The notes: generated by a model not told the origin, from the letters alone. Counted from the first letter of the stretch, positions 44,035 through 56,837 are shown. The stretch is 64,000 nucleotides of DNA from Panopea generosa (GCA_029582155.1 CM055909.1:17966301-18030300), one strand, 5' to 3'. A program made the numbers and translations.

Positions 44035-44261
44035 CTGCAAAAAAGAAAAGAAAATACAATAAAATCTCTTTCACAATAGTACAATGCCAAACAACGTCTC
44101 GCAGTAATATAGTAAATACAGTACGTGTAATGTACGAACACTTATATTTTTTATTCTTTATCCGATATATTCATATAGGGTCGAGTTCGATCTTCAACTA
44201 TACGTCGTATGTTAAGAATATAGCTTACCTTACACGGAAAAGTTATATATCACTTGCTGTA

Positions 44262-45209
44262 TGGTACAATGCAATGTTTAACTTTAGGAGGTGTGTTATT
44301 AAGTGTAAGTCAATTGATATATTGGACAATGTAATGTTTAACTATAGGACGTGTGTTATCAAGTGTAAGTCAATTGATATATTGTACAATGCAATGTTTA
44401 ATTATAGGGTGTATGCTATCAAGTATAAATCAATTGCAATACGGTTCAATGTAATGTTTAACTATAAGACGTGTGTTATCAAGTGTAAGTCAATTGAAAT
44501 ACGGTTCAATGTAATGTTTAACTATAGGACGTGTGTTATCAAGTGTAAGTCAATTTAAATACGATTCAATGTAATGTTTAACTATAAGACGTGTGTTATC
44601 AAGTGTAAGTCAATTGAAATACGGTTCAATGTAATGTTTAACTATAGGACGTATGTTATCAAGTGTAAGTCAATTTAAATACGATTCAATGTAATGTTTA
44701 ACTATAGGACGTGTGTTTTCAAGTGTAAGTCAATTGAAATACGGTTCAATGTTATGTTCAACTATTTGACGTGTGTTATCAAGTGTAAGTCAATTGAAAT
44801 ACGGTTCAATGTAATGTTTAACTATAGGACGTATGTTATCAAGTGTAAGTTAATTGATATATGGTACAATGCAATGTTTAATTATAGAACGTGTGTTATC
44901 AAGTGTTAGTTGATTGATGTATGGTAGAATGCAATGTTTAACTATAGGACGTGTGTTTTCAAGTATAAGTTAATTGATATATTGTACAATGCAATATTCA
45001 CTATAAAGCGTGTGTTATCAAGTGTAAGTTTTTTATAAATAGTACAGTGCAATGTTTAACTATTGAACGTGTATTATCAAATATAAGTTATTTGTATATT
45101 GAACAATGCAATGTTTAACCATAGGACGTGAGTTTTCAAGTATAAGTTAACTGATATATTGTACAATGCAATGTTGGCTATAGGGCATGTGTTATCAAGT
45201 GTAAGTTAA
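44262..45209. repeat. 60-bp satellite, left block
   Basis: About 16 units of 60 bp with core GACGTGTGTTATCAAGTG, then TAAGTCAATTGAAATACGG. It is exactly periodic for many units. Frames of 20 codons repeat (for example F-N-Y-R-T-C-V-I-K-C-K), which explains long open frames that are not genes. It lies in the 12.6-kb peroxidase intron. Confidence 0.95.
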
Positions 45210-46309
45210 GGTAGTGGGACCGTAATGGGCTATATTTCAAATCTTTTAAAGCCTTTTATTTTTATTAACTATATAATATCACTGACTAATTTCCAAATTT
45301 TAGAAACTTTTACCGTCTAAAAAAAAAGTTATCCACATTTACTTTACCATATACCATTTTCAAAAGGCTGCAAAAAAATTTCAAAGTCCAAAATAGGTAA
45401 AATTGCTACAATTTTATTAATTTTCAATATTTTTTACATATTTCACCATCGGTGTATTCTAAAAGCATATGTTTTAAGAAATAATATGAGCATGCAACAT
45501 TAAATTGAAAAAATATAATCTAAAATGAACTCATTTGTATTATAGCGGACAGGAGAAATCCATATTTTTGATAGTTTTGAAAAAAGTTGTTCTAAAATAA
45601 AAGTGTAGAGAATCCATTCTACTATTGGGGCATCAATACTACATGACTAACTTTTATATATATACTATTCCATAGATGATATCAAAAGATTAGGAAGTTT
45701 TACTATCCGTTTTTTTCTCAATAACTTTTTTAATATGATAGGGTCAAAATTTCATAATCGGCACTTCTATAGAAATAAATGTTTATCTTAAAAGTAATGT
45801 TAATGTTTCCAAGTTTATATACAAAAACTATAATGACAAATATTATTGAAATAAAGATGTTCCCACATTATACAGAAATAGCATAAAAGCAATAATATGT
45901 CCTTTTTATGTGAAAATAGAACATGGAATCAGAACCCCACCCACCCCAACCCCATTACACGGATTCATTCTCATGCTTAAACACTTAAATTATTCATCTT
46001 GCGAAAAGTGTCAATTTCAAAACAAACATAGTATGACATAAACTTTTAAATATAAATACTATGTAAAAAAAGTTCACATTAACAGTACAACAGAATAGAA
46101 CCCCCACCCCCTCACTTGACACACACATTTCAAGTCATAAAGAGTCATTGTTTGAAATATATAGCCATCTTTGATATAACCTTATCTAATCCTTTTTTGC
46201 TTTGGTGACCCTTGGTACACCATCACCATTATTGGCAGGAAATCTGCCTCTCAGTCCATCCTCACCAGAATGTTTATAAATTGTTTTCATTTGGAGCGAA
46301 ACTGTAGGT

Positions 46310-46906
46310 TAGGAGCTCTTTCGGTGTCAATTATTTCAGGAGTTGCCCAAGTGACTACGAATCGGCATTTTGTGCACTGTAGCTGATATCGCACAGCAAT
46401 TTCACAAGGTCTTCCATTTTATGTGAATGATTTGGAAACAGTTTCCTTAACACTGTCAGGGAATAATTAATCCTGATACACACTTGAAAATTGCTCTGTA
46501 TTGTTGGTACGTCATATACCACTGGATAATAAAATCATCTTCCATTGTAAGCGACTAATACGACTTTTTCAAGTCATTTACAAAGTTTCTGGATAGCTGT
46601 TTGAATGTAGACTGGTTTCTCACTATTACCATTGACTCTCATGGTTCCAGAATCATCATCACTATACCAGTAACCTTCTGATGGTATAGGCAATCCTGGT
46701 CTAACATAGGTGGCAAATGATTGTGAAGACTCAACTTCCACTGCAGCTATCATAGATGTAATGTGTGGCATCAGTCCACCACGTACTACAAATACAGAAT
46801 AAAGTACTGTTATTATTTGAGACTGCTTTGAGCTAATATTTTCAAAAAGTGAATTATACATGTAATTGAATACTATTATTTTCTCTTTATCTTCTTCATA
46901 TGTCAT
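46310..46906 (-). pseudogene. DEDD-type exonuclease-like domain, decayed, within the transposon
   Basis: The minus strand reads MPHITSMIAAVEVESSQSF, then a segment with SGTMRVNGNSEKPVYIQTA. In the same frame across in-frame stops it continues with KVVLVAYNGR, FYYPVVYDV, and SYSAQNADS with SLGQLL. This is the order of a DnaQ/RNase T-like exonuclease of the kind carried by invertebrate transposons: VLVAHNGxxFDxPV, then YxAHNAxxDVxxLxxLL. The first acidic motif (DxE) would lie upstream and was not found. Three stops lie within the domain (after KLCK, after YNGR and after NADS), the FD acidic position reads FY, and the DV acidic position is a stop. The domain is therefore inactive. Confidence 0.65.
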
Positions 46907-46974
46907 TCTTTGCTCATCCTAATGTCCCAAAATGACTGACCTCACTGTTGTAAACACAAATTCTTAAAATACTC

Positions 46975-47165
46975 AAAGTGAGACGGTAGTTTCGTGGATA
47001 GTGTTGGCAGCTCACGCCAAAGATTGCGGGTTTGATCCCCAGCTCGACCCAGTGTCTATGAAAAAGCAACACGCAGGACTAGTTCTACTCGGGAAGCGGA
47101 CTCAATAGTGCTTAATAAAAGCTCAGAGCTTTCTTCGCAATCGAGCTAAAATAAGTTTGTATAAA
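46975..47165 (+). mobile_element. tRNA-derived SINE, family S1, nested in the transposon
   Basis: The head GACGGTAGTTTCGTGGATAG has an A-box-like start and GCGGGTTTGATCCCC has a good B box. The tail has CTCAGAGCTTTCTTCGCAATC. It is the best-preserved S1 copy and shares both ends with 41885-42065. Confidence 0.75.
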
Positions 47166-47779
47166 CCAATTCAATTAATTAAAGATGGTTTTTCATAAAC
47201 AGGTAGCCCGGAAGTTTTAAATTGATTGTTAATATGAAACTAAACATCTACACGGATTATCTGACTGCATTCTATAATAGAAAATATGGCAGAGAGACAA
47301 TGACAGATAATGGGTATCTAGTCCTGGTTAAACCATTGCATATCTACAAAAACCCGATGACTATGTACATCATGGACTTGTATAACTCTATATAATTCCT
47401 TGCGTACATGTAAGGACATCAATACAATTGTCACGTTAAAAACAGCGTAAAATTCAATGCAATTAACCAATTATAAATTATTAAATACATACATGTTAAA
47501 CTTTCAAAGTCTTGTGTGTGCCATTCAGCGTCTACTGCACAGAATATTGCACTTCTTGCCCGACAGGAAAACGTGGCTTACTTTGTGTGTTGACCTGACA
47601 GACCTCCAGACAGTAGAGAGCCGACAGTGAATTGCTGTCTTCAGTTAACTGGATTACTGAAATCAACATACACAACATTCTAACTGCAATATATTATATC
47701 TTATATCATTGTATCTACATGTATATAAAAACAATTCTTACTACTTGTTTACATTTTAGTTTTATGTATTTTGTTGATA

Positions 47780-47935
47780 TGAGACAATGTGTCTCATTAT
47801 CAATATCATTCGTCTCTCACCGCTGATTGATGTGGGAAAGTTATCAACTACTTTTAGAAATGGGTGTACTCGAGTACAGGTTAAGCTTCCAGGATCCCGT
47901 AAAGAGTGGTGAGGCTAGCTTATCGTCCGTTTGGT
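47780..47935 (+). mobile_element. SINE S2 tail fragment
   Basis: TCATTCGTCTCTCACCGCTG and GGGAAAGTTATCAACTAC match the S2 tail at 42535-42575. GGATCCCGTAAAGAGTGG follows, which is matched in reverse at 42880-42935. No tRNA-like head was seen. Confidence 0.5.
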
Positions 47936-48313
47936 CTCGATTGCACGAAAATGATATTCTATATATTCACTCATCAATCAAAGTATAGCAAAAAAAAATA
48001 TATATATATGTATCTCAGCATTTTTTAAATTCTGGATAATTGAACAGTTTCATCGCAACTAATTACTATCAGTTCTAATAAAAAGAATCAACGTTATACA
48101 ATAGACAGTCATCAATACTATCATACCTGGCCTTGTTTTGTGTCGGCTTCAAAACAAGGCATTCTTTTAGATCTTTGATGGTCTGTTTTTGCCATAGGCA
48201 ACTCTGTTGACATGTCCACAGTCACGGTTCTGACGCATATTCGCCTAACCCTTTCTGAGCAATGCTGTCATAAGTAACTGGTACAGAGCTAAGTCTGCAT
48301 AATTGACAACGTT

Positions 48314-48532
48314 TTAGGTTTGACAACAAAACTTCGAACACAACCAATTTTCGATCCATTTTTCCAACGCACTTTGTCGATTCTTCATTTGATATTGATA
48401 CACTGGCTCTGACACATTATAAGCGGTCTGATTGCTATATGTGTGATCAATATTCCCACCAATCGAAGGAGACTTCGCTGTTGATTTCTTTTTATTCGAA
48501 CAAAAACTTCTTCGACGATCGTAAAAATCCAT
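48314..48532 (-). CDS. Possible 72-codon first exon of the transposon gene
   Basis: A minus-strand frame with an ATG at 48532 about 250 bp inside the right end of the transposon. It is rich in basic residues near the start (YDRRRSFCSNKKKS) and ends LEKWIENWLCSKFCCQT. Its position suggests the 5' exon of the element's own gene, upstream of the exonuclease-like part. I recognise no domain and the call is weak. Confidence 0.3.
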   Translation of the reverse strand: MDFYDRRRSFCSNKKKSTAKSPSIGGNIDHTYSNQTAYNVSEPVYQYQMKNRQSALEKWIENWLCSKFCCQT

Positions 48533-48788
48533 TTTTATTTACAACCGGAAGTGAGCAATTATCGTTTTTTTTTTTTATTGTTTTTTTTAATTTAACGTTA
48601 ATGACGATAAAATGATATTAAAAGCAATGAAACAAAACAGGATATGTGATTTATTATTATGAAATAAAAAATATCTATACATTATGTATTTATAAGTTTA
48701 TTCCGATCTATACCGAGATGCTCCGAAATCGTTACGGAGGATACCGACATCGCACGAAAGTTAACGAGCCCATTACGGGTCCACTACC

Positions 48789-51700
48789 TTAATTGATATA
48801 TAGTACAATGTAATGTTTAAATATAGGACGTGTATTATCAAATGTAAGTTATTTGATATATGCTTCAATGCAATGTTTAGCTATAGGGCGAGTGTTATGT
48901 AGTGTAAGTTAATTTATATATGGTACAATGCATTGTTTAGTTATAGGGCGTGTATTATCCAGTGTAAATTAATTGATATATGGTACAATGCAATGTTTAA
49001 CTATAGGATGTGTATTATCAAGTGCAAGGTAATTGATACATGAAACAATGTACTGTTTAACTATAGGACATGTGCTATCAAGTATATGTTTATTAATACA
49101 TGATACAATGTAATGTTAAACTATAGGACAAGTGCTATCAAGCGTAAGTTTATTAATAAATGATACAATGTAATGTTAAACTATAGGACAAGTGCTATCA
49201 AGTGTAAGTTTATTGGTACATGATACAATGTAATGTTAAACTATAGGAAGTGTGCTATTAAGTGTAAGTGCATTTATAAATTATACAATGTAATGTTTTA
49301 ATGTAGGACGTGTGCTATCAAATGTAAGTTAATTGATACATTATACAATATAATGTTTAACAGTAGGACTCGTACTACAGAATCAAGGGCAAGTTTATTG
49401 ATACATGATACAGTGAAATGACATCTGTAGGATATGTGCTTCCAAGTGTTAGTTTATTGATACATGGTACAATTTAATGTTTAATAGAAGGACGTGTACT
49501 TTCACGTGTAGTTTAATGATACATGATACAATATAATGTTTAACTATAGCACGTTTGATATCAAGTGTAAGTTAATTGATACATGTTATAATGTAATCTT
49601 AAACTGCAGGACGTGTGCTATCAAGTGTTAGTTTATTGATACATGGTACAATGTAATGTTTTACTATAGGACGTTTGCTTTCACGTGTAGTTTAATGATA
49701 CATCATACAACATAATGTTTAACTATAGAACGTGTACTATCAAATGTAAGTTTATTGATAAATGATAATGTTATGTTAAACAGTAGGATGTGTGCTATCA
49801 AGTGTAAGTTTATTGATACATGATACAATGTTATATTAAACTATAGGACGTGTGTTATCAAGTGTTATGCTATTGATCCGTAATACAATGTAATGTTAAA
49901 CTGTAGGACGTGTGCTACCAAGTTAAAGATTATTGATACATGATACAATGTAATGTTTAACTATAGGACGTGTACTACAAAGTGTAAGTTTATTGATACA
50001 TGATACAATGAAATGTTAAACTGAAGAACGCGTACTATCAATTGAAAGTTTGTTTATACTTATACAATGTAATGTTTAACTGTAGGAAGTGTGCTATCAA
50101 GTGTGGGTTTGTTGATACATGATACAATGTAATGTTTAACTGGAGGATAATGCTGTCATGTATAATTAATTTATTCATGATACAATGTAATGTTTAACTG
50201 TATCACGAGTGGAATTGAGTTTAAGTTTATTGATACATAATAAGTGTAATGTTCCACTATAGGACGATTGCTAAATTTATCAAATATCAGTTTATTGATA
50301 CATAATACAGTCAAATGTTAAACTGTATGGTGTATGCTATCAAGTGTAAGTTTATTGATACATGATACAATGTATTGTTTAACTGTATCACGTGTGCTAT
50401 CAAGTACAAGTTTATTGATACATGATACAATTAATGTTTAGCTATATGACGTCTGCCATCAAGTGTAAGTCTATTGATACATGATACAATGTAATATTAA
50501 ACTGTAGGATAATGCAACAATGTGTAAGTTAATTGATTCATCATACAATGTTATTTTTATTAGTATCACGTGTGCTATCAAGTGTATGTTAATTAATACA
50601 TGATACAATGCAATGTTTAACTGTATGACGTGTGCTAGCAATTTAAGTTTATAGATACATTATACTATGTAATGTCTAACTGGTGGACGTGTACTATCAA
50701 AAGTAATTTTATTGATACATGATACAATGTAATGTGTAACTGTAAGACATGTGCAATAAAGTTTAAGTTATTTGATATATTATACAATGTAATGTTTAAC
50801 TGCAATACGTGTGCTTTTAAGTGTAAATTTATTCATACATGATACAATGTAATGTTTACCTGTTGGACGTGTGCTATCAAGTGTAACTTTATTGATACAT
50901 GATAAAATGTATTGTTTAACTGTAGGAAGTTTGCTATCAAGTGTAAGTTAATTGATACATATATCTTTAATTGTAAGACGTGTGCTATCAAGAAATATTT
51001 TATTGATGTATGATACAATGTAGTCTTTAACTATATGACGTGTGCTGTCAATTGTAAGTCTATTGATACATGATACAGTGTAATGTTTAACTGTAGGATG
51101 TGTGCTATCATGTGTATGTTAATTGAGGCATGATTCAATATATTGGTTGACTGTATGACTTGTGCTATCACGTGTAAGTTAATTGATACATGGTACATTG
51201 TAATGTTTAACTGTAGGACATGTGCTATCAAGTGTAAGTTTATAGATACCTTATACAATGAAATGTCTAACTGGTGGACGTGTGCTATCAAGTGTAAGTT
51301 TATAGATAAATTATACTATGTAATGACTAACAGGTGAACGTGTACTCGCAAGTGTCAGTTTATTGATACATGATACAACGTAATGTTTAACTATAAGACA
51401 TGTGCAATCAAGTGTAACTTATTTATACATGATTCAATGTAATGTTTAACTGTAGGATGTGTACTATCAAGTGTAAGTTTATTGATACATAATACAATGT
51501 AATGTTAAATTGTAAGACGTGTGTTATCAAGTGTAAGTTTTTTATACATGATACAATGTAATGTTTAACTAAAGGACGTGTGCTATCAAGTGAAAGTTAA
51601 TAGATACATGATACATTGTAATGTTAAACTAAAGAACGTGTGCTATCAAGTGAAAATTAATAGATACATGATACAATGTAATGTTTAACTGTATAACGTG

Positions 51701-54700
51701 TGCTATAAAGTGTAAATTAATTGATACATTTATACAATGTTATGATTAACTGTAGGACGTGTCCTTTCAAGTGTAAGTTAATTGATATATGATACAATAA
51801 AATGTTTAACTAAAATACGAGTGCTATCGAGTGTAAGTTTATTGATACGTAATACAATACAATGTTAAACTGTTTGACTAGTGCTATGCATTGTAAGTTT
51901 ATTGATGCATGATACAAAGTAATGTAAAACTGTTGGACGTGTACTATCAAATGTAAGTTTGTTGATAAATGCTACACTGTAATGTTTACCTGTAGGACGT
52001 GTGCTATCAAGTGTAAGTTTATTATACATGATACAATATAATTTTTAACTGTAGGACCCTAGCTTTCAAGTTTAAGTAGATAAATACATGATACAATGTA
52101 TTGCTAAATTGTAGGCCGTGTGCTATCATGTGTAAATTTATTGATACATGATACAATGTAATGTTGAACTGTAGGACATGTGCTATCATGTGTAAGATTA
52201 TTGAAACTTGATACAGTGTTATGTTAAACTGTAACATCTGTGCTAGCAAATGTAAGTTAATTGATATATGTTACAATGTAATGTTCAACTGGAGGACGTG
52301 TGCTATCAATTGTTAGTTTATTGATACATGATACAATGTAATGTTTAACTGTATGACGTGTGCTTTCACGTGTAGTTTAATGATACGTGATACTATATAA
52401 TGTTAAACTATAGCACATGTACTACCAAGTGTAAGTTTAATATTAAATAATAATGTTATGTTTAACTGTAGGACGTGTGCTATCAAGTGATAGTTTATTG
52501 ATATATGCTATAATGTAATGTTTAACTATGGGACGTGTGTTATCAAGTGTTAGACTATAGATACGTAATACAATGTAATGTTAAACTGTAGGACGTGTGC
52601 TACCAAGTGTAAGTTTATTGATACGTGATACAATGTAATGATTAACTATAGGACGTGTGCTATCAAGTATAAGTCTATTGATACATGATACAACGTAATG
52701 TTTAACTGTAGGACGTACGTTATCAAGTGTAAGTTTATTGATACATGATACAATGAAATGTTTAACTGTAAAACGTGTGCTATCAAATAAAAGGCTATTG
52801 ATGCTTGATACAATGTAATGTTTAACTGTAGGACGTACATTATCAAGAGTAAGGTTATTGTTACATGAAACAATAAAATGTTTAACTGTAGAACGTCTGC
52901 TATCAAGTAAATGTCTATTGATACATGATACAATGTAATGTTTAACAGAAGGACGTGTGCTATCAAGTGTAAGTTCATCGATATATGATACACTGTTATG
53001 TTTAACTGTAGGACGTACGTTATCAAGTGTATAAGTATTGATACATGATACAATGAAATGTTAAACTGTATAACGTGTGCTATCAAGTAAAAGTCTATTG
53101 ATACATGATACAATGTAATGTTTAACTGTAGGACGTACGTTATCAAGTGTAGGTTTATTGATAAATGATACAATGAAATGTTTAACTGTATAACGTGTGC
53201 TATCAAGAAAAAGTCTACTTATACATGATACAATGTGATATTTAATTGTAGGACGTACGTTATCAAGTTAATGTCTATTGATACATGATACAATGTAATG
53301 TTTAACTGTAGGACGTGCGCTATCAAGTGTAAGTTCATTGATATATGATACAATATCATGTAAAACTGTAGGATAATGCTATCATGTGTAAGTTAATTAA
53401 TTCATGACACAATGTAATGTTTAATTGTATGACGTTTGTTATCAAGTGTAAGTTAATTGATACATGATACAATGTAATATTCAACTATAGTACGTTTGCT
53501 ACCAAGTGTAAGTTAATTGTACATGATTCAATGTAATGTTGAACTGTAGGACGTGTGCTATCAAGTGTAAGTTTATTGATACGTGATACAAGATAATATT
53601 CAACTATATTACTTTTGCTACCCAGTGTAAGTTGATTGTACATGATACAATGTAATGTTGAACTGTAGGACGTGTGCTATCAAGTGTAAGTTTATTGATA
53701 CATTATACAATGTAATGTTTAACTATAAGACATGTGCTAAAGGTATCAGCTGTAAGTTTATTGATACATAATACATTGTAATGTTGAACTGTAAGACGTT
53801 TGCTTTAAAATGTAAGTTTATTGATACTTGATACAATGTAATGTATAACAGTTGGACGTGTGCTATCAAACGTAAGTTTATTGATACATTATACAACGTT
53901 ATGTTTTACTGTAAGACGTGTGCTATCAATTGTAATTTCATTGATAACTGATAGAATATAATATTTAACTATAAGACGTGTGCTAAACGTATCAAGTGTA
54001 CTGATATATAAAACAATGTAATGTTTAACTATAGGACATTTGCTCTCACGTGTGATTTATCGATACATAATACAATGTAATGTTTAACTGTACGACGTGT
54101 GCAATTAAAAGTAATTTTTATAATACATGATACAATGTAATGTTTAACTGAAGGGCGTGTGCTTTCAAGTGTAAATTTAACGATACATGATACAGTGTTA
54201 TATTTAACTATAGGACGTGTGCTATCAGTTGTAAGTTAAATGATACATTATACAAGGCTCTATTTAACTGTGCCATCAAGTGTAACTATATTGCTACATA
54301 ATACAATGCAATTTTTAACTGTAGGAAGTATGCTATCAAGTGTAAGTTCATTGATAAATGAAACAATGCAATGTTTAACTGTAGGATTTGTGCTATCAAG
54401 TGTAAGTTTATTGATACATGATACATCGTAATGTCAAACTGTAGGACGTGTGCTATTCAGTGTAAATTTGTTAATACTTGATACAATGTAATATTAAACT
54501 GAAGGACGTGTGCTATCAAGCGTTAGTTTATTGATACATGATACAGTGTAATGTTCCACTATAGGACGTTTGCTAAATTTATCAGATGTCAGTTTATTGA
54601 TACATAATACAATCAAATGCTAAACTGTAGGGCGTATGCTATCAAATGTAAGTTTATTCATACATGATACAACGTTATGTTTTACTGTAGGACACGTGCT

Positions 54701-56605
54701 ATCAAATTTAAGGTTATTGATGCACGATGCAATGTAATGTTTAACTATATGACGTGTGTTTTCAAGTGTAAGTTTATTAATACATGATACAATGTAATGT
54801 TAAACTGTAAGACGTGTGTTATCAAGTGTTGGTTTATTGATACATGATACAATGAAATGTTTAACTGTAGGACGTGTGTTATCAAGTGTTAGTTTATTGA
54901 TACATGATACAATGTAATGTTTAACTGTAGGATGTGTGTTATCAGTGTAAGTTTATTGATACATAATACAATGTAATGTTAAACTGTACGACGTGTGATA
55001 TCAAGTGTAAATATATTGATTCATGATACAATGTAATGTTAAACTGTAGGACGTTTGATATCAAGTGTAAGTTTATTGATACATGATACAATGTAATGTT
55101 TAACTGTAGGATGTGTGTTATCAAGTGTAAGTTTATTGATATATAAAACAATGAAATGTTAAACTGTAGGACATGTGCTAAAGGTATCAAGTGTAAGTTT
55201 ATTGATACATGATACAATGTAATGTTAAACTGTTGGATGTGTGTTATCAAGTGTAAGTTTATTGATACACGATACAATGAAATGTTAAACTGTAAGGCGT
55301 GTGATATCAAGTATAAGTTTATTAATACATGATACAATGTAATGTTAAACTGTAGGACGAGTGTTATCAGGTATTAGTTCATTGATGCATGATTCCACGT
55401 AATGTTTAACTGTATGACGTTTGCTATCAAGTGTAAGTTTATTGATACATGATACAATGCAATGTTTAACTACTGGACGTTTGCTAAATGTACCAAGTGT
55501 AAGTTAATTTATACATAATGCACTGTATTGTTAAACTGTAGCACGTGTGCTATCAAGTGCAAATGTATTGATACATGACACAATGTAATGTTTAACTGCT
55601 GGAAGTTTGCTAAATGTATCAAGTGTAGGTTTATTGATACATAATACAATGAAGTGTTTAACTGTAGAACATGAACTATCAATTGTAAGTTTATTTATAC
55701 ATGATACATTGTAATGTTAAACTGAAGGACGTGTGCTATCATGTTTACGTTTATTGATACATGAAACAACGTAATGTTAAACTGTACGACGTCAGCTATC
55801 AAGTGTTAGTTCACTGATGCATGATTCAGCGTAATGTTTAACTGTAGGACATGTGCTATCAAGTCAAAGGTTATTGATACATGATACAATGTAATGCTGA
55901 ACTTTATGATGTTTGTTACCAAGTGTAAGTTGATTGATACATGAAACAATATAATGTTAACATGCAGGACGTGTGCCATCAAGTGTAAGTTTATTGATAC
56001 AGTATACACTGTAATATTTAACTATAGGACATGTGCTATCAAGTGTAAGGTGATTGATACATGATACAATGTAATATTTAACTGCAGTACGTGTGCTATC
56101 AAGTGTAAGTTTATTGATACATAATACAATGTAATATTTAACTATAGGACATGTGCTATCAAGTGTAAGGTGATTGATACATAATACAATGTAATATTAA
56201 CTATAGGACGTGTGCTATCAAGTGCAAGTTTATTGATACATAATACAATGTAATATTTAACTATTGGACGTGTGCTAATAAGTGAAAGTTTGTTGATACT
56301 TGATACAATGTAATGTTAAACTGTAGGACGTGTTATATCATGCGATAGTTTATTGATACATGATACAATGTAATGTTTTACTATGAGACATTTGCTAAAT
56401 GTATCAAATGTAATTTTATTAATACATTATACAACGTAATGATTAATTATAGGACGTGTGCTATCAAGTGTTAGTTTATTGATACCTGATACAATGTAAG
56501 GTTTAACTATAGAACATGTGCTATCAATTGTAAGTTAATTGATGCATTTTACTGTGTTATGTTTAACTATAGGACATGATTTATCAAGTGTATCTTAATT
56601 AATAT
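48789..56605. repeat. 60-bp satellite, right block
   Basis: About 130 units of 60 bp with consensus core GACGTGTGCTATCAAGTG, then TAAGTTTATTGATACATG and ATACAATGTAATG. Some units carry a 6-9 bp insertion (GCTAAATGTATCA type, for example near 50270, 54570, 55490 and 55610). Variants change gradually along the array. It ends about 50 bp before the donor of the exon at 56658-56837. Confidence 0.95.
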
Positions 56606-56657
56606 GTGTTAAAGTGCAACATTAAAAATAGTGTTTACGTTATTAAAACTCACTTAC

Positions 56658-56837
56658 TTGTGTGTACTGGCGTGATAACGACTTCATGTGCAATTGCTTG
56701 TCCCATAGACATAGTCATTAAGCTTATTCGCTTTTCTAAACGCGTGTTCCCGTTTGTCCTATGGATGTCGTTACTAACTGAACGCGGGCTAGGTAGTTTT
56801 TTCCTGTCACATCCATATATTCTTGGTTTACTTTTCC
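56658..56837 (-). CDS. Haem peroxidase exon with distal-histidine motif
   Basis: This 180-bp minus-strand exon encodes CDRKKLPSPRSVSNDI, then ISLMTMSMGQAIAHEVVITP. It corresponds to the LPSPRxVSN entry and the WGQFLDHDxxxTP distal helix. The distal Gln and His are kept. The Asp that forms a haem ester in mammalian enzymes is Ala (IAHE in place of LDHD), and the following calcium-ligand Asp is Glu. The acceptor is CATTATAG before 56837 and the donor GTAAGT after 56658. It begins mid-codon (phase 1), so at least one more exon lies upstream, to the right. None was recognised there. Confidence 0.9.

Larger units (their letters stand above)
45210..48788. mobile_element. TTAA-flanked inverted-repeat DNA transposon, 3.58 kb, in the satellite
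   Basis: The left end GGTAGTGGGACCGTAATGGG and right end CCCATTACGGGTCCACTACC are inverted repeats with two mismatches. TTAA flanks both sides (45206-45209 and 48789-48792), as for piggyBac or Kolobok-type elements. A Tc1-like TA reading is possible but less natural. The element cleanly splits the 60-bp satellite. It holds a decayed exonuclease-like gene (46310-46906, minus), a possible first exon (48314-48532, minus) and a SINE. No full transposase was recognised, so its family is not settled. Confidence 0.82.
992..56837 (-). other. Animal haem peroxidase gene, partial (six internal exons, five introns)
   Basis: Six minus-strand exons at 56658-56837, 43989-44034, 43672-43766, 41687-41794, 18720-18824 and 992-1227 have canonical GT-AG borders and compatible phases (1, 2, 1, 1, 1 at the five junctions). 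Together they give 256 uninterrupted codons that follow the order of an animal haem peroxidase: LPSPR entry, distal Gln/His motif, CFNI and CMPFPRS segment, LLDGSHIYG calcium loop, GKLP segment, then RSTEQ and EHNR helices. Introns are about 12.6 kb, 222 bp, 1.9 kb, 22.9 kb and 17.5 kb. Family members are secreted or membrane-bound haem enzymes that use hydrogen peroxide, with roles in innate immunity and matrix cross-linking. The N-terminal exons and the exon carrying the proximal histidine were not found here. Superfamily assignment is firm; the exact subfamily is not. Confidence 0.9.

Noticed and set aside
52646-53206. 186-codon minus-strand frame with repeating hydrophobic segments resembling membrane helices
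   Set aside because: It is the 60-bp satellite read as 20 codons. Hydrophobic repeats such as LNITLYHVSI follow from its AT-rich sequence.
48789-56605. Repeated GTAAGT on the plus strand of the 60-bp satellite as a 5' splice-site array
   Set aside because: GTGTAAGT resembles a donor, but it is on the strand opposite to the host gene, so the peroxidase pre-mRNA does not contain it.
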